Assembly (NCBI GenBank): GCA_013329215.1
Contig: DUKS01000029.1
Span: forward strand, 426-45,700
Direction: 5' to 3'
Origin: Nanobdellota archaeon
GTDB taxonomy: Archaea; Nanobdellota; Nanobdellia; SCGC-AAA011-G17; GW2011-AR17
DNA: 45,275 nucleotides
Positions 14,947-22,599 of the stretch are shown here, in pieces. The notes beneath the pieces are model-generated. The model was given only the letters and a program-made list of their open reading frames with translations. It ran no database searches and was not told the origin of the DNA. The position numbers were made by a program, and so were the translations under genes. Each line of letters starts with the position of its first letter. The stretch's first letter is position 1.

Positions 14947-15511
14947 GGTAATAATTATTTTCGGGTTTTCCGGCTCAGGAAAATCTACATTAGCTAACCT
15001 CATCGGAAAGAAATATGGCCTGCGGGTTGTCCATCCTTCAGGCATACTGCGGAACCTGTGCGAAGGCAAGCCTGTGGATATTAAAAATACAAGGCACAAC
15101 ACCGGGTTTTGGGAGACTGAAGAAGGCATAAGATTGTTCAAAAGCAGATTGGAAGAAAAAGAGCCTTCTGATGCTGTTTCAGACAGGCTGCTGTTGAAAG
15201 AAGTCAGCAAGGGCGATGTAGTCATCGACAGCTGGAGCCTTCCGTGGCTTGCTTCTAACGGAATAAAAATCTATCTTGAAGCAGATTTGGATGTAAGGGC
15301 TGAAAGGGTTGCAAAGAGGGACAGCATTAGCTATTCTCGTGCAAAACACATAGTTTCTATGAAAGACGAAGAAACACAAAAGCTGTTCAAAAGAATGTAT
15401 GGGTTTGATATTAAGAAAGACTATACTGTTTTTGTTTATGTGATTAATACAAACAGGCTTGGCAAACGCGAGGTTTTTAGATTGCTGTGCGATTATTTGG
15501 GCAAATGCTAG
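14939..15511 (+). CDS. CMP/dCMP kinase-like P-loop nucleotide kinase
   Basis: 190 residues. P-loop GFSGSGKST at residues 9-17, then the archaeal cytidylate-kinase pattern LANLIGKKYGLRVVHPSGILR and a VVIDSWSLPWLA segment where dNMP kinases bind the acceptor. The later KIYLEADLDVRAERVAKRD, with its run of arginines, acts as lid in archaeal Cmk. A nucleoside monophosphate kinase is the safest call; the acceptor could differ from CMP because the middle part is not typical. It overlaps the HemN-like gene by 8 nt, so the two are co-translated and probably TrmB-controlled together. Confidence 0.72.
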   Translation: MDKVIIIFGFSGSGKSTLANLIGKKYGLRVVHPSGILRNLCEGKPVDIKNTRHNTGFWETEEGIRLFKSRLEEKEPSDAVSDRLLLKEVSKGDVVIDSWSLPWLASNGIKIYLEADLDVRAERVAKRDSISYSRAKHIVSMKDEETQKLFKRMYGFDIKKDYTVFVYVINTNRLGKREVFRLLCDYLGKC

Positions 15512-15537
15512 AAAGAACAGCACTTAACAGGGAACTT

Positions 15538-15547
15538 ATTTAAATCT
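15538..15547 (+). promoter_or_regulatory. TATA box of the 167-aa gene
   Basis: CTTATTTAAA lies about 25-30 nt before ATG 15569, the usual leaderless spacing. Confidence 0.5.
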
Positions 15548-15568
15548 TGCTGCTTTCTTAATAAAATA

Positions 15569-16072
15569 ATGGAGCAGTACTGGATGCCAAAGAGGCTTGA
15601 TTTTAGGAATCTCAGGCTTTGCCTTGACAATTATGCTGCTGATTTCCTATATATAAGGGACTGCGGCGGCGTCAGGGAAGACGGGAAATACAGCTGCCAT
15701 GGGCGGGTTAAAGTTAATGAAAGCCTTGAGGGAAAAACGCTTGATTTCAGGAAAGACAAATCAGGGCTGCACCTGCTTATTGACTCAAACGAAGTGTTTC
15801 ATTTTCCTTTGCAGCGTTATGATAAGGGATTCTCTCTTGCCTACGAGCGCATTCAGCCTACCGAAGACGGCATTGGGGTGATGGTTTGTTTAAGCACAGG
15901 GGTTTATCCCTATCACCATACACTTCCGGAGCCGAGAAGGTCTTTCTTAAGGAATGTTCTTGATGATCACCTTATTGAAATCTTCTTTAAGGGGCGGGTT
16001 CATATCAAATTCCATTCATGGTGGCAGAAGCCGCATTGGAAGTATTGGACAGTGAAGCTGCCTTCTGGATAA
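15569..16072 (+). CDS. Conserved-looking protein of unknown function
   Basis: 167 residues, no signal or membrane segment. Beta-rich first half (RLCLDNYAADFLYIRDCGGVREDGKYSCHGRVKVNE) and a C-terminal part with many aromatic and histidine residues (TGVYPYHHTLPEPRRSFLRN, HIKFHSWWQKPHWKYWTVKLPSG). I do not recognise the family. The HH pair and repeated His/Trp could form a metal or RNA site, but this is speculation. It has its own TATA box and is followed by truD with another TATA-like element 33 nt later, so both seem to be separate transcripts. Confidence 0.6.
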   Translation: MEQYWMPKRLDFRNLRLCLDNYAADFLYIRDCGGVREDGKYSCHGRVKVNESLEGKTLDFRKDKSGLHLLIDSNEVFHFPLQRYDKGFSLAYERIQPTEDGIGVMVCLSTGVYPYHHTLPEPRRSFLRNVLDDHLIEIFFKGRVHIKFHSWWQKPHWKYWTVKLPSG

Positions 16073-16105
16073 CCTATTTAAACATGGCATCCATTACCTC
16101 TTTAT

Positions 16106-17098
16106 ATGAAACTAAAGCAAAAGCCCGAAGACTTTATCGTGAGGGAGATTGCAAACATACCATTCTCTCCTGAAGGCGATTATGCCTACTTCTTGCTGAG
16201 AAAACGGGAATGGAACACGATGGACGCTGTCAAGGAGATTGCCGGCAGGCTTTCAATTGAGCAAAAGCGGATAAGCTATGCAGGAATCAAGGACAGGAAT
16301 GCCTTGACAGAGCAGTACATTTCAATGCACGGCATCAAAAAGGAAAGGATACAGCCGCTTTTGATAAAAGACATTGAGCTTGTGTTTGCAGGCTATGGAA
16401 CAGAAAGAATGAGCAGTGAGATGCTTGTTGGCAATGCATTCAAGATTACAATAAGAGGGCTTGACAATGAAATAAGGCTTGAGCCTAAATTAGTGCCCAA
16501 TTACTTTGACGACCAGAGGTTCGGGATAAAGGCCAAAAACCATCTTGCGGGAAAAGCCGTTGTAAAGAGGGACTTTTCAAAAGCGTGCGGGCTTATGGGA
16601 ATAAATGCGCCTGACAATAATTATGTTGTTGCCCTGATGGCTAAAAAGGACTTGCTTGTCCTCTGCTTCAATGCTTACCAGTCTTACCTGTTCAACATTG
16701 CTCTTGCGGAATATGTGAGAAAACACGCTTCAAATGCGGTTGAAGCAAAATATTCGGCAGGCCTGCTTGTGTTTGGCGATGTGTCAAAAGCAAGGAACAT
16801 TGCAATGCCTTTGGTGCATTTTGACACTGAGATTGAGGATGAAGAGCTGAAACACATTTATGAAAAGGTTTTGCACGCAGAGGGGATAAGGCTTTCTGAT
16901 TTCCTTGTGAGGCAGCTGCCGAACCTGGTACAAAGCTCTCCCACGCGAATGGCTTTTGTCGCTGTGAAGGATTACAAGGTTTTGGAATATTCAGATGACG
17001 AGCTTAATCCCGGGAAGAAAACGCAGGTTGTGTCGTTTTCACTCCCTAAAGGCGCGTATGGTACAATCGTTCTTAAGTGGCTGGAAGCGATGAAGTAG
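16106..17098 (+). CDS. truD: tRNA pseudouridine(13) synthase TruD
   Basis: 330 residues. Family motifs are complete: YAGIKDRNALTEQY with catalytic Asp63, the NAFKITIRG motif near residue 112, and PNYFDDQRFGI near residue 130, followed by a TRUD insertion domain and a C-terminal SPTRMAF segment. Converts uridine 13 (or 35 in some archaea) of tRNA to pseudouridine. CTATTTAAAC at about 16073-16082 is the TATA box, giving a short or absent leader. Followed by a convergent small gene. Confidence 0.93.
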   Translation: MKLKQKPEDFIVREIANIPFSPEGDYAYFLLRKREWNTMDAVKEIAGRLSIEQKRISYAGIKDRNALTEQYISMHGIKKERIQPLLIKDIELVFAGYGTERMSSEMLVGNAFKITIRGLDNEIRLEPKLVPNYFDDQRFGIKAKNHLAGKAVVKRDFSKACGLMGINAPDNNYVVALMAKKDLLVLCFNAYQSYLFNIALAEYVRKHASNAVEAKYSAGLLVFGDVSKARNIAMPLVHFDTEIEDEELKHIYEKVLHAEGIRLSDFLVRQLPNLVQSSPTRMAFVAVKDYKVLEYSDDELNPGKKTQVVSFSLPKGAYGTIVLKWLEAMK

Positions 17099-17127
17099 AA
17101 GAATCCCGGTGTGGTTATTGGCGCGTG

Positions 17128-17277
17128 CTATCTTTTCTCTATCGTGTTAATAAATCCTGTTGCAATCAGCAGGACTGCGAATATGAAAAGTAAAAGCGGA
17201 ATCCTGCTGTATGCGTATGCCAAAGCGCCGAAGATTGCGCTTATGATCCCTGTCAGTTTAATGTTTTCCCAAGGCAT
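17128..17277 (-). CDS. 49-residue two-helix membrane protein
   Basis: Too short for the ORF track. MPWENIKLTGIISAIFGALA begins it, then YAYSRIPLLLFIFAVLLIATGFINTIEKR: two hydrophobic helices with a short loop and a basic C-terminus. The start is supported by GGAGG at 7-12 nt upstream, located in the last codons (CRRQ) of the methyltransferase gene, so translation is coupled. As last gene of the operon that begins with the Cys-rich peptide, it could be an exporter, anchor or immunity factor for the modified peptide (inference). Confidence 0.65.
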   Translation of the reverse strand: MPWENIKLTGIISAIFGALAYAYSRIPLLLFIFAVLLIATGFINTIEKR

Positions 17278-17279
17278 GC

Positions 17280-17975
17280 CTATTGCCTCCTACAGATGAT
17301 ATAGACTGTTGTTTTATCTTTTATTGTCCTAATGCAATCAAACCCAGTATTCTTAAGCACTTCTTTTATTGCATTTAGAGGGAATATCCGCATTTCGTGC
17401 CAGTCTGATTCTTCAATCTTGCTTCTTGTATTAAGAAAGGTAAAGTGGTTTGTCAGCTTTGGGAATTGTATAAACGTGCTTTGTATTAGCTTATCCTTTT
17501 TGCTTAGGTCCCACAGAAATGTTGAATCTTTTGCCTTTCTCAGCAGGTTTGGGCTTATCACTTGAATGATAAGAACGCCGCCAGGATTAAGACAGCCATG
17601 GCAGGCATTGAATGTTGATTTAAGTTCTTCTCCGTTTCTATTGTACATAATTGTATTATAAAGGCAGATTACCGCATCAACCTTCGTTCTTAACGAGAAT
17701 CTGCGCATATCCATCTTTAAGCATTCAGCCCCTGTCTTTTTTTTGGCGATCGCGAGCATTTCCTTGCTTAAGTCGCTGCAGAGAACCTTGAATCCAAGCT
17801 TGATTAGCTCTGCAGCGTGCGCTCCTGTGCCGCATCCAAGGTCAAGTACTCTATTGCCGTTTGCATTATCTTGTATTATTTTTCCGATAAGCTTTGCTTC
17901 GTCAATGTAATGCTTGCCTGCTGATTGGGCCATTCTGTCATAAAACTGTGCTTTAGTGGTGTAGAGCTTCATCAT
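17280..17975 (-). CDS. Class I SAM-dependent methyltransferase (operon with radical SAM)
   Basis: 231 residues. SAM-binding motif I is VLDLGCGTGAHA (about residues 43-54), motif II VLCSDLSKEML, then AVICLYNTIMYN and GGVLIIQVISPN. Substrate is unknown; the C-terminal half with short beta strands (FTFLNTRSKIEESDWHEMRIFPL) is similar to small-molecule or peptide methyltransferases. It overlaps the radical SAM gene by four bases (ATGA), which strongly suggests joint action on the same substrate, possibly the upstream 67-aa peptide. Start could be the first or second Met (MMKLYTTKA). Confidence 0.85.
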   Translation of the reverse strand: MMKLYTTKAQFYDRMAQSAGKHYIDEAKLIGKIIQDNANGNRVLDLGCGTGAHAAELIKLGFKVLCSDLSKEMLAIAKKKTGAECLKMDMRRFSLRTKVDAVICLYNTIMYNRNGEELKSTFNACHGCLNPGGVLIIQVISPNLLRKAKDSTFLWDLSKKDKLIQSTFIQFPKLTNHFTFLNTRSKIEESDWHEMRIFPLNAIKEVLKNTGFDCIRTIKDKTTVYIICRRQ

Positions 17976-18910
17976 TTCATGAGCCTCGCAAACTCATATA
18001 CAGAGTAAGGGTCTGTTCCGTACTGCCATTTCCTTAACGGGCATCCAAATTCAGAAGAGTTCTGCTCTTTGATTAAACCAAACAATCTTCCCGGAGAATG
18101 AAACATGGCTCTGTCATAGCGCGATGCCCCATCAGTTTCCTTAAGGCCCAGCCCGCTCATAAACACGCAGGGAATGACATAATCCTCCTTTGTTATTGTA
18201 GCCATCCTTCTCCCTGCGCTGCATCCGGATTTTGGAACCCCTGTTTCGATATACTCCTCTATGGAAAAGTCGGGCAGTGTTATGCTCAGGTTTTCGGCTT
18301 TCTTTTTTCTATGCATCTCCAGAAAAAGCCTGAAATAATCCTTCGGGGCTGGCATTATGCTGTTCTCTTTGACATTCCCTAATTCCTGGGCAAGGCTGAA
18401 ATTTACTCTAAGCCCGAAATGCGAGCAATAACCGATTACATCCATGACATTTTCAATATTATATTTGTTTATTGTCATTTTCATCAGGGGAGTGATACCG
18501 GCTGAGCCAAGATTTTTTACAGCGCATTCCAGCTTGCCAAAAGCGCCGCGCCCCCTTATGCTGTCATGATAACCTTCCATGCCATCAATGCTTATCTGCA
18601 CTGTTGAGGGCCCCGCGTCTGCCAGAAGCTCGGCACGCCTTTTGTCTATTAGTGTGCCGTTTGTCAGGAGGGCAACATCTATTCCATAATCCCTTGCGTG
18701 CTTTATCATGCCATAAACCTGGGGGTTAAGCAAGGGCTCCCCGCCTGTAAGCAGCAGCGTTTCAATGCCATTTTCATAAAATTCATCTATCCTGCTTAGG
18801 GCTTCTTCCCTGCTGATTTGGCTGTATTCCGAAGGCCCGCCCAAGTGGCAGTGCTTGCAGGACTGGTTGCAAGCCCCTGTAATTTCCCAATACAATGTGT
18901 CTATAGCCAT
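17972..18910 (-). CDS. Radical SAM protein with SPASM/Twitch-like C-terminus
   Basis: 312 residues. The CNQSCKHC motif (Cys14, 18, 21) binds the [4Fe-4S] cluster. LLTGGEPLL and the VQISIDGMEGYHDSIRG segment are standard for peptide-modifying and PqqE/MoaA-type enzymes. The C-terminal GCSAGRRMATITKEDYVIPC followed by FGCPLRK matches the start of a SPASM domain (C-x-AG...I...G-x-V-x-PC) but with fewer cysteines, so Twitch-like. It lies 12 nt downstream of a Cys-rich 67-residue ORF and overlaps the methyltransferase, an architecture typical of RiPP maturation operons. Alternative: a cofactor or small-molecule enzyme. Confidence 0.82.
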   Translation of the reverse strand: MAIDTLYWEITGACNQSCKHCHLGGPSEYSQISREEALSRIDEFYENGIETLLLTGGEPLLNPQVYGMIKHARDYGIDVALLTNGTLIDKRRAELLADAGPSTVQISIDGMEGYHDSIRGRGAFGKLECAVKNLGSAGITPLMKMTINKYNIENVMDVIGYCSHFGLRVNFSLAQELGNVKENSIMPAPKDYFRLFLEMHRKKKAENLSITLPDFSIEEYIETGVPKSGCSAGRRMATITKEDYVIPCVFMSGLGLKETDGASRYDRAMFHSPGRLFGLIKEQNSSEFGCPLRKWQYGTDPYSVYEFARLMK

Positions 18911-18922
18911 TTTAGTCGTGCA

Positions 18923-19126
18923 TCAGGCAGGTATTGCGGCGCATTCCACATTTTTGGGCTTAATGTAAGCTTTGCAGTCTTCCATTACTCCCATGTATAT
19001 GCAGGGGATAGCTGCGCATTCCCGGTTTGTTGGCTCGTATTCCCAAACTTTAGCGGTTTGTACCGCAGGCTTGTTTTGTTTCGCTCTCTTCAGCTCGTCT
19101 CTTATTGTGTCTGCCAGTGTATTCAT
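18923..19126 (-). CDS. Cys-rich 67-aa peptide, candidate RiPP precursor
   Basis: 67 residues. The charged, helical N-terminal half (MNTLADTIRDELKRAKQNKP) looks like a leader. The C-terminal half (residues 35-67) has four cysteines (37, 42, 51, 62) and an internal repeat: RECAAIPC and VECAAIPA. This leader-plus-repeated-core layout, next to a radical SAM/SPASM-like gene, is what RiPP precursors show. A strong GGAGGAG lies 8 nt before ATG and a TATA box further up; it is the first gene of the operon. Sequence support is from context only; I know no matching family. It could instead be a small metal-binding protein. Confidence 0.6.
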   Translation of the reverse strand: MNTLADTIRDELKRAKQNKPAVQTAKVWEYEPTNRECAAIPCIYMGVMEDCKAYIKPKNVECAAIPA

Positions 19127-19183
19127 TTTTTTGTCTCCTCCGCAAATCCTGCTGGATTTTTGGAATAATGTATCCTTTCCGTG

Positions 19184-19268
19184 GGCTTATATAAGGCTAA
19201 TCCATAGAGATTCTAGATATTCTAGATATGCCGGGATTTGCCGCAAAGCCCATCAGAAACTATATAAA
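19184..19268. promoter_or_regulatory. Divergent promoters and repeat operator between the peptide operon and the AbrB-PhoU gene
   Basis: Leftward TATA TTATATAA at 19188-19195 serves the peptide operon; rightward CTATATAAAAC near 19260-19268 serves the AbrB-PhoU gene about 28 nt on (leaderless). Between them ATTCTAGATATTCTAGATAT (19210-19229) is a 10-nt unit repeated twice and also an inverted repeat TCTAGA-TAT-TCTAGA. Its position between both promoters fits an operator, perhaps for the AbrB-PhoU protein itself. Confidence 0.5.
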
Positions 19269-19291
19269 ACAAAGCCTGCATCCTGTAAGAT

Positions 19292-20206
19292 ATGAAGCGC
19301 AATGTAATGCTCATGGGTGGCAAGACTTATGTTATTTCCCTTCCCGCCCCCTGGATAAAGAAGCACGGCATAAAGAAAGGCGAAGAGCTGGACGTGCAGG
19401 AAGAGGGCGGTCGTGTTGTGATAGAGAGTGGGAAAGGTGCGAAAATGCCTCGTCAGAGAAGAATAGATGTTTCTAATTTGCCGCCGCTTGTATATAGAAC
19501 AATGATAAGAGTATATGAGGAAGGATTTGATGAAATAGAGATAAAGTTTGATGATCCTGTGTCTATAAGCAAGCTTGAATCTGTATCTGATGCTCTTATA
19601 GGGCTTGAAATTGTAAAACAAGAACGGAATTCATGGATACTAAAAGTGATATCTGAAACCTCAAAAGAGGATTTTGAAAGTGTATTTAGGCGGTTATTCT
19701 ATCTCATCGAGGCTTTAGGTGATGAAACGCTTGATGCAGCCAAAAATGGAAATAAGACTGCCTTGCAGAAGTTGCTTGGCAAAGAGCACAATATTAACAA
19801 GTTTGCTTATTATGCATTAAGGCTTTTAAACAAATATGGCTATAAGGAAGGTTATAGAACACAAATGTTTTATTATATTCTCGAGCAATTGGAACGGATT
19901 GGTGATGTATATATAGAGCTGATAAATCTGCTTTTGAAATCAGACCTTAGACTAAAAAAAGAAATTGTTGATTTAGTGGGGAAGATAGTGGCTTTATTCC
20001 AAAAATGCCATATTGCTACATTTGAGCTTACAAAAGGGCATGCTGTGGACTGTTCTCTGCTGCATGAGACTATAAAAAAGAGGATTAATGATTCCTTGGA
20101 CACAAAGTCTGCCGAAGAGGTGAGAATATTACTTTGCTTAAGGGAGTTACGCTATGAGATTATAAGTATATTAGGGGCGCAATTAGCCCATATCAAGGAT
20201 ATGTAA
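19292..20206 (+). CDS. AbrB-PhoU domain regulator
   Basis: 304 residues. The first 45 are a swapped-hairpin AbrB/SpoVT DNA-binding domain (MLMGGKTYVISLPAPWIKKHGIKKGEELDV). The rest is the PhoU-type all-helical region, with two helical repeats beginning near residues 115 and 205. This combination is common in archaea (often next to phosphate-uptake genes), but no Pst transporter lies here. It is divergent from the candidate RiPP operon, with a repeat operator between them. Its 3' end overlaps the convergent kinase-like gene by 24 nt, so antisense contact between the mRNAs is possible. Confidence 0.82.
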   Translation: MKRNVMLMGGKTYVISLPAPWIKKHGIKKGEELDVQEEGGRVVIESGKGAKMPRQRRIDVSNLPPLVYRTMIRVYEEGFDEIEIKFDDPVSISKLESVSDALIGLEIVKQERNSWILKVISETSKEDFESVFRRLFYLIEALGDETLDAAKNGNKTALQKLLGKEHNINKFAYYALRLLNKYGYKEGYRTQMFYYILEQLERIGDVYIELINLLLKSDLRLKKEIVDLVGKIVALFQKCHIATFELTKGHAVDCSLLHETIKKRINDSLDTKSAEEVRILLCLRELRYEIISILGAQLAHIKDM

Positions 20207-22297
20207 TAACTGTTTTGCCTTCCTAATATACCTGTCTCTTGCTTTTGGGCTGTAATAGCTTCGTTTTGGATTGTTGCATTTTTTGGCAAACAGCAAATTG
20301 ACGTAAATAGCTTCTTTCATGTATTGCTGCAGGGGATTATAATGGAATTCATTTCCCTCCGCTTCAGATTGGATTATGAAATAATCAATAAGCTCTTTTT
20401 TTGTGGAAATATCCAATTCCAATTCCTCTTGTTCAAGTAGGCTTACCAAGTCAAAGAAAGGGCTGGCGTAGCTTGCAGAAACCGGGTCTATTATAACCAC
20501 CCCGCTTTCCCCGGTATCTAAAACATTGCCTGTATGCGTATCACAATGGCAAAGTGTACGCCTTGTTTTGTCCAGCTCCCCTGCGATTTGTATCACCCGT
20601 TGCTTTCTCTTTTCATCCAGTTTAATTCTTGGCAATATCTTAACGCGCATTATGCCTGTATAATCATAATCTTCAAGACCTAAGCCATATTTACTATGCA
20701 TTTTCTTATCTCTCTTGCCTGTTGAATTAAAGGAGATAATTGCATCTATCACTTGCATAAGCTTTTTCTTTTTGAAATCTTTAAGCTGCTTCGGGGTGGG
20801 GGATTCTGCATCGCCAGTTTCTCCTGCATAAACTCTTGCCATATCCTCAAGTGAGCATGCCCTAAACTCTTGCTCCCGCTTGCCATTCCTGAAATTGTGT
20901 GCGAGTGTAGCGATAACATAAGCATCCCCCGCTTCAGTTACATGCACCCTTCCCTTGGGGAATGCCAACCCTTTGCAATTATCCCTGAGAAACTTAAGCA
21001 TTGCCACATGTTTTTGGGCAGCTTCTTCTGAAGGCTCTTTCTTGATTATAACATCACCATCTGTCAAAACTGCGGGATAGTTCGGATGTACTCCTGTTAG
21101 CTCAAAGCTTCCGATTTCTGCTTTTTTAACCAGTATTCTGTCAAATGCTTCCCTTGCTTTTGCCGCAATCTCCCTGTCTTCAGAGTCGTTGCTATTTTCA
21201 AGAATGAAGAGGCTGTAATAACATTTCATATTTAACGGGTCTAAAGCAATTTCTTCAAATATCATAGTGAGTTCATGGTCTCTGTCAAACCCTTCGGCCG
21301 AGTCATTCTGGGCATAACAGTGGCAAAAATCTAATACTCGATTAGATATGCGCCTTCTTACTGCAACCGACTCGGCAAACGCTTTTTTTTCTGGGGTGGC
21401 ATAATCCCGCCTGTAATCTCCATCAAATGGCGAAGGAGCAGGTATACATTCAAAATTGTTTCTTCTTTTTGTTGAAAACCTGAAAGTGGCATACGCGGGG
21501 CTCCGATGCCTAAATGGGATATATTCTGAATACTCGATTCCATCAGGGTTATTCCTGCTTTTCATTAGTTCTAAAGCGGATAGGGTTGCTTTACTGCTAT
21601 TGCCTAAATCTCTTAAACAGAGATGAAGGGTTGCAAGAGACATATTTGCTGTAAATAAAACATGCTCTGCTTCTGAAATATCCCATTTGTCGGGGTTATT
21701 TTCCTTGCACCACTCAATAAACTCTTGTGCTTCAGTTTTTAATAGTTCATAGAAGGTGATTGCATTGCCGAAGACGCCAAAACTATCTTCTTTAGGATAT
21801 TTTTGGAACAATATTATATCTGCTATACTTTCATAAGCATCCATGAGAAAAATCCTTCTTATTCTTTCATTAATTGCATCTGTTTCTCTCTTTTCAAAAC
21901 AGTTTGAAGCTAGTCCAAAATATGCCCTTAAGGCATATAGATCTTTTCTTTCGGATATATCCGTCTGGTACTCTGGAGAACCAATAAATATCTGCGCCCT
22001 AAGCTTATCACGCGTTGCATCTTTAAACATAGAGAGCGCATTTTTAATCCTTTCAGATAACCCATCTTCGCGTCCTGTAATCCGAATATGCGGATTTTTA
22101 AAAAATTCATCTGATTCTAATTCTCTTATCTCTTTTTGCATCCTGCCTTTATGGGCACGATATGCTTCTAGAACCGGGTTTGTTTTGGGGTGCTGCAAAG
22201 CACCAACAGTTATGGGAGATTCTCTATCTGTTGAGGTTGCCAATTGAACTGCGAATAAATTTTCTATTCCTTTTTTAAGTATGTCATCGATTCCCAT
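20183..22297 (-). CDS. Large protein with C-terminal aminoglycoside phosphotransferase-like kinase domain
   Basis: 704 residues. The C-terminal third has the kinase catalytic pattern of the APH/choline kinase superfamily: LCHCDTHTGNVL (H-x-D-x4-N, catalytic Asp near residue 591) and VVIIDPVSASYASPFFDLVSL (the metal-binding Asp-Pro motif). GDVIIKKEPSEEAAQKHVAMLKFL near residue 415 could be the ATP-binding Lys and following helix. The first 400 residues are helical and rich in charged residues, with ordered blocks such as HVLFTANMSLATLHLCLRDLG and EEIALDPLNMKCYYSLFILEN that look like TPR-type repeats. I recognise no family for this whole architecture. Substrate could be a sugar, antibiotic or other small molecule. 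Confidence 0.68.
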   Translation of the reverse strand: MGIDDILKKGIENLFAVQLATSTDRESPITVGALQHPKTNPVLEAYRAHKGRMQKEIRELESDEFFKNPHIRITGREDGLSERIKNALSMFKDATRDKLRAQIFIGSPEYQTDISERKDLYALRAYFGLASNCFEKRETDAINERIRRIFLMDAYESIADIILFQKYPKEDSFGVFGNAITFYELLKTEAQEFIEWCKENNPDKWDISEAEHVLFTANMSLATLHLCLRDLGNSSKATLSALELMKSRNNPDGIEYSEYIPFRHRSPAYATFRFSTKRRNNFECIPAPSPFDGDYRRDYATPEKKAFAESVAVRRRISNRVLDFCHCYAQNDSAEGFDRDHELTMIFEEIALDPLNMKCYYSLFILENSNDSEDREIAAKAREAFDRILVKKAEIGSFELTGVHPNYPAVLTDGDVIIKKEPSEEAAQKHVAMLKFLRDNCKGLAFPKGRVHVTEAGDAYVIATLAHNFRNGKREQEFRACSLEDMARVYAGETGDAESPTPKQLKDFKKKKLMQVIDAIISFNSTGKRDKKMHSKYGLGLEDYDYTGIMRVKILPRIKLDEKRKQRVIQIAGELDKTRRTLCHCDTHTGNVLDTGESGVVIIDPVSASYASPFFDLVSLLEQEELELDISTKKELIDYFIIQSEAEGNEFHYNPLQQYMKEAIYVNLLFAKKCNNPKRSYYSPKARDRYIRKAKQLLHILDMG

Positions 22298-22599
22298 TTG
22301 CTTTTGCTCTTTTTGGCTAATAATGATTCTTTATTGGTTATCTCCCTATATTTAAACATTACTATACAGTGGTTATTACATTCTATAGGAACGCGAATGA
22401 AAATAGACCCCATTTTGGTCTATAAGACCCATCCATAAGGGTTATAAACCTGCAGATTACGCCTTTATAGCCGGTTTAAAGCCAGTTTATGGGAAGCCGA
22501 AAGCTTTATATAGGGGTTAGTATCACTATATAGTAACAAATATTAAAACTGAACGGGTTTTTCCGGACCTGCAAAAAACCGGGAGGGGGTAAAACAAAA
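22298..22599. promoter_or_regulatory. Divergent 302-nt intergenic region with inverted repeats
   Basis: No gene seen. It holds a leftward TATA (TTTAAATATAG on the minus strand, about 22346-22357) for the kinase-like gene and a rightward CTTTATATAGG (22504-22514) for the 274-aa gene. A perfect inverted repeat ATAGACC/GGTCTAT (22403-22409, 22417-22423) lies between. The near-identical 10-mers ACTATACAGT (22361-22370) and ACTATATAGT (22525-22534) lie close to each of the two promoters, a possible shared operator. GGGAGGGGGT ahead of ATG 22600 is the ribosome binding site. Confidence 0.5.

Noticed and set aside
17111-17299. 62-aa plus-strand ORF
   Set aside because: Antisense to the better-supported 49-aa membrane ORF, which has a GGAGG site coupled to the methyltransferase gene.
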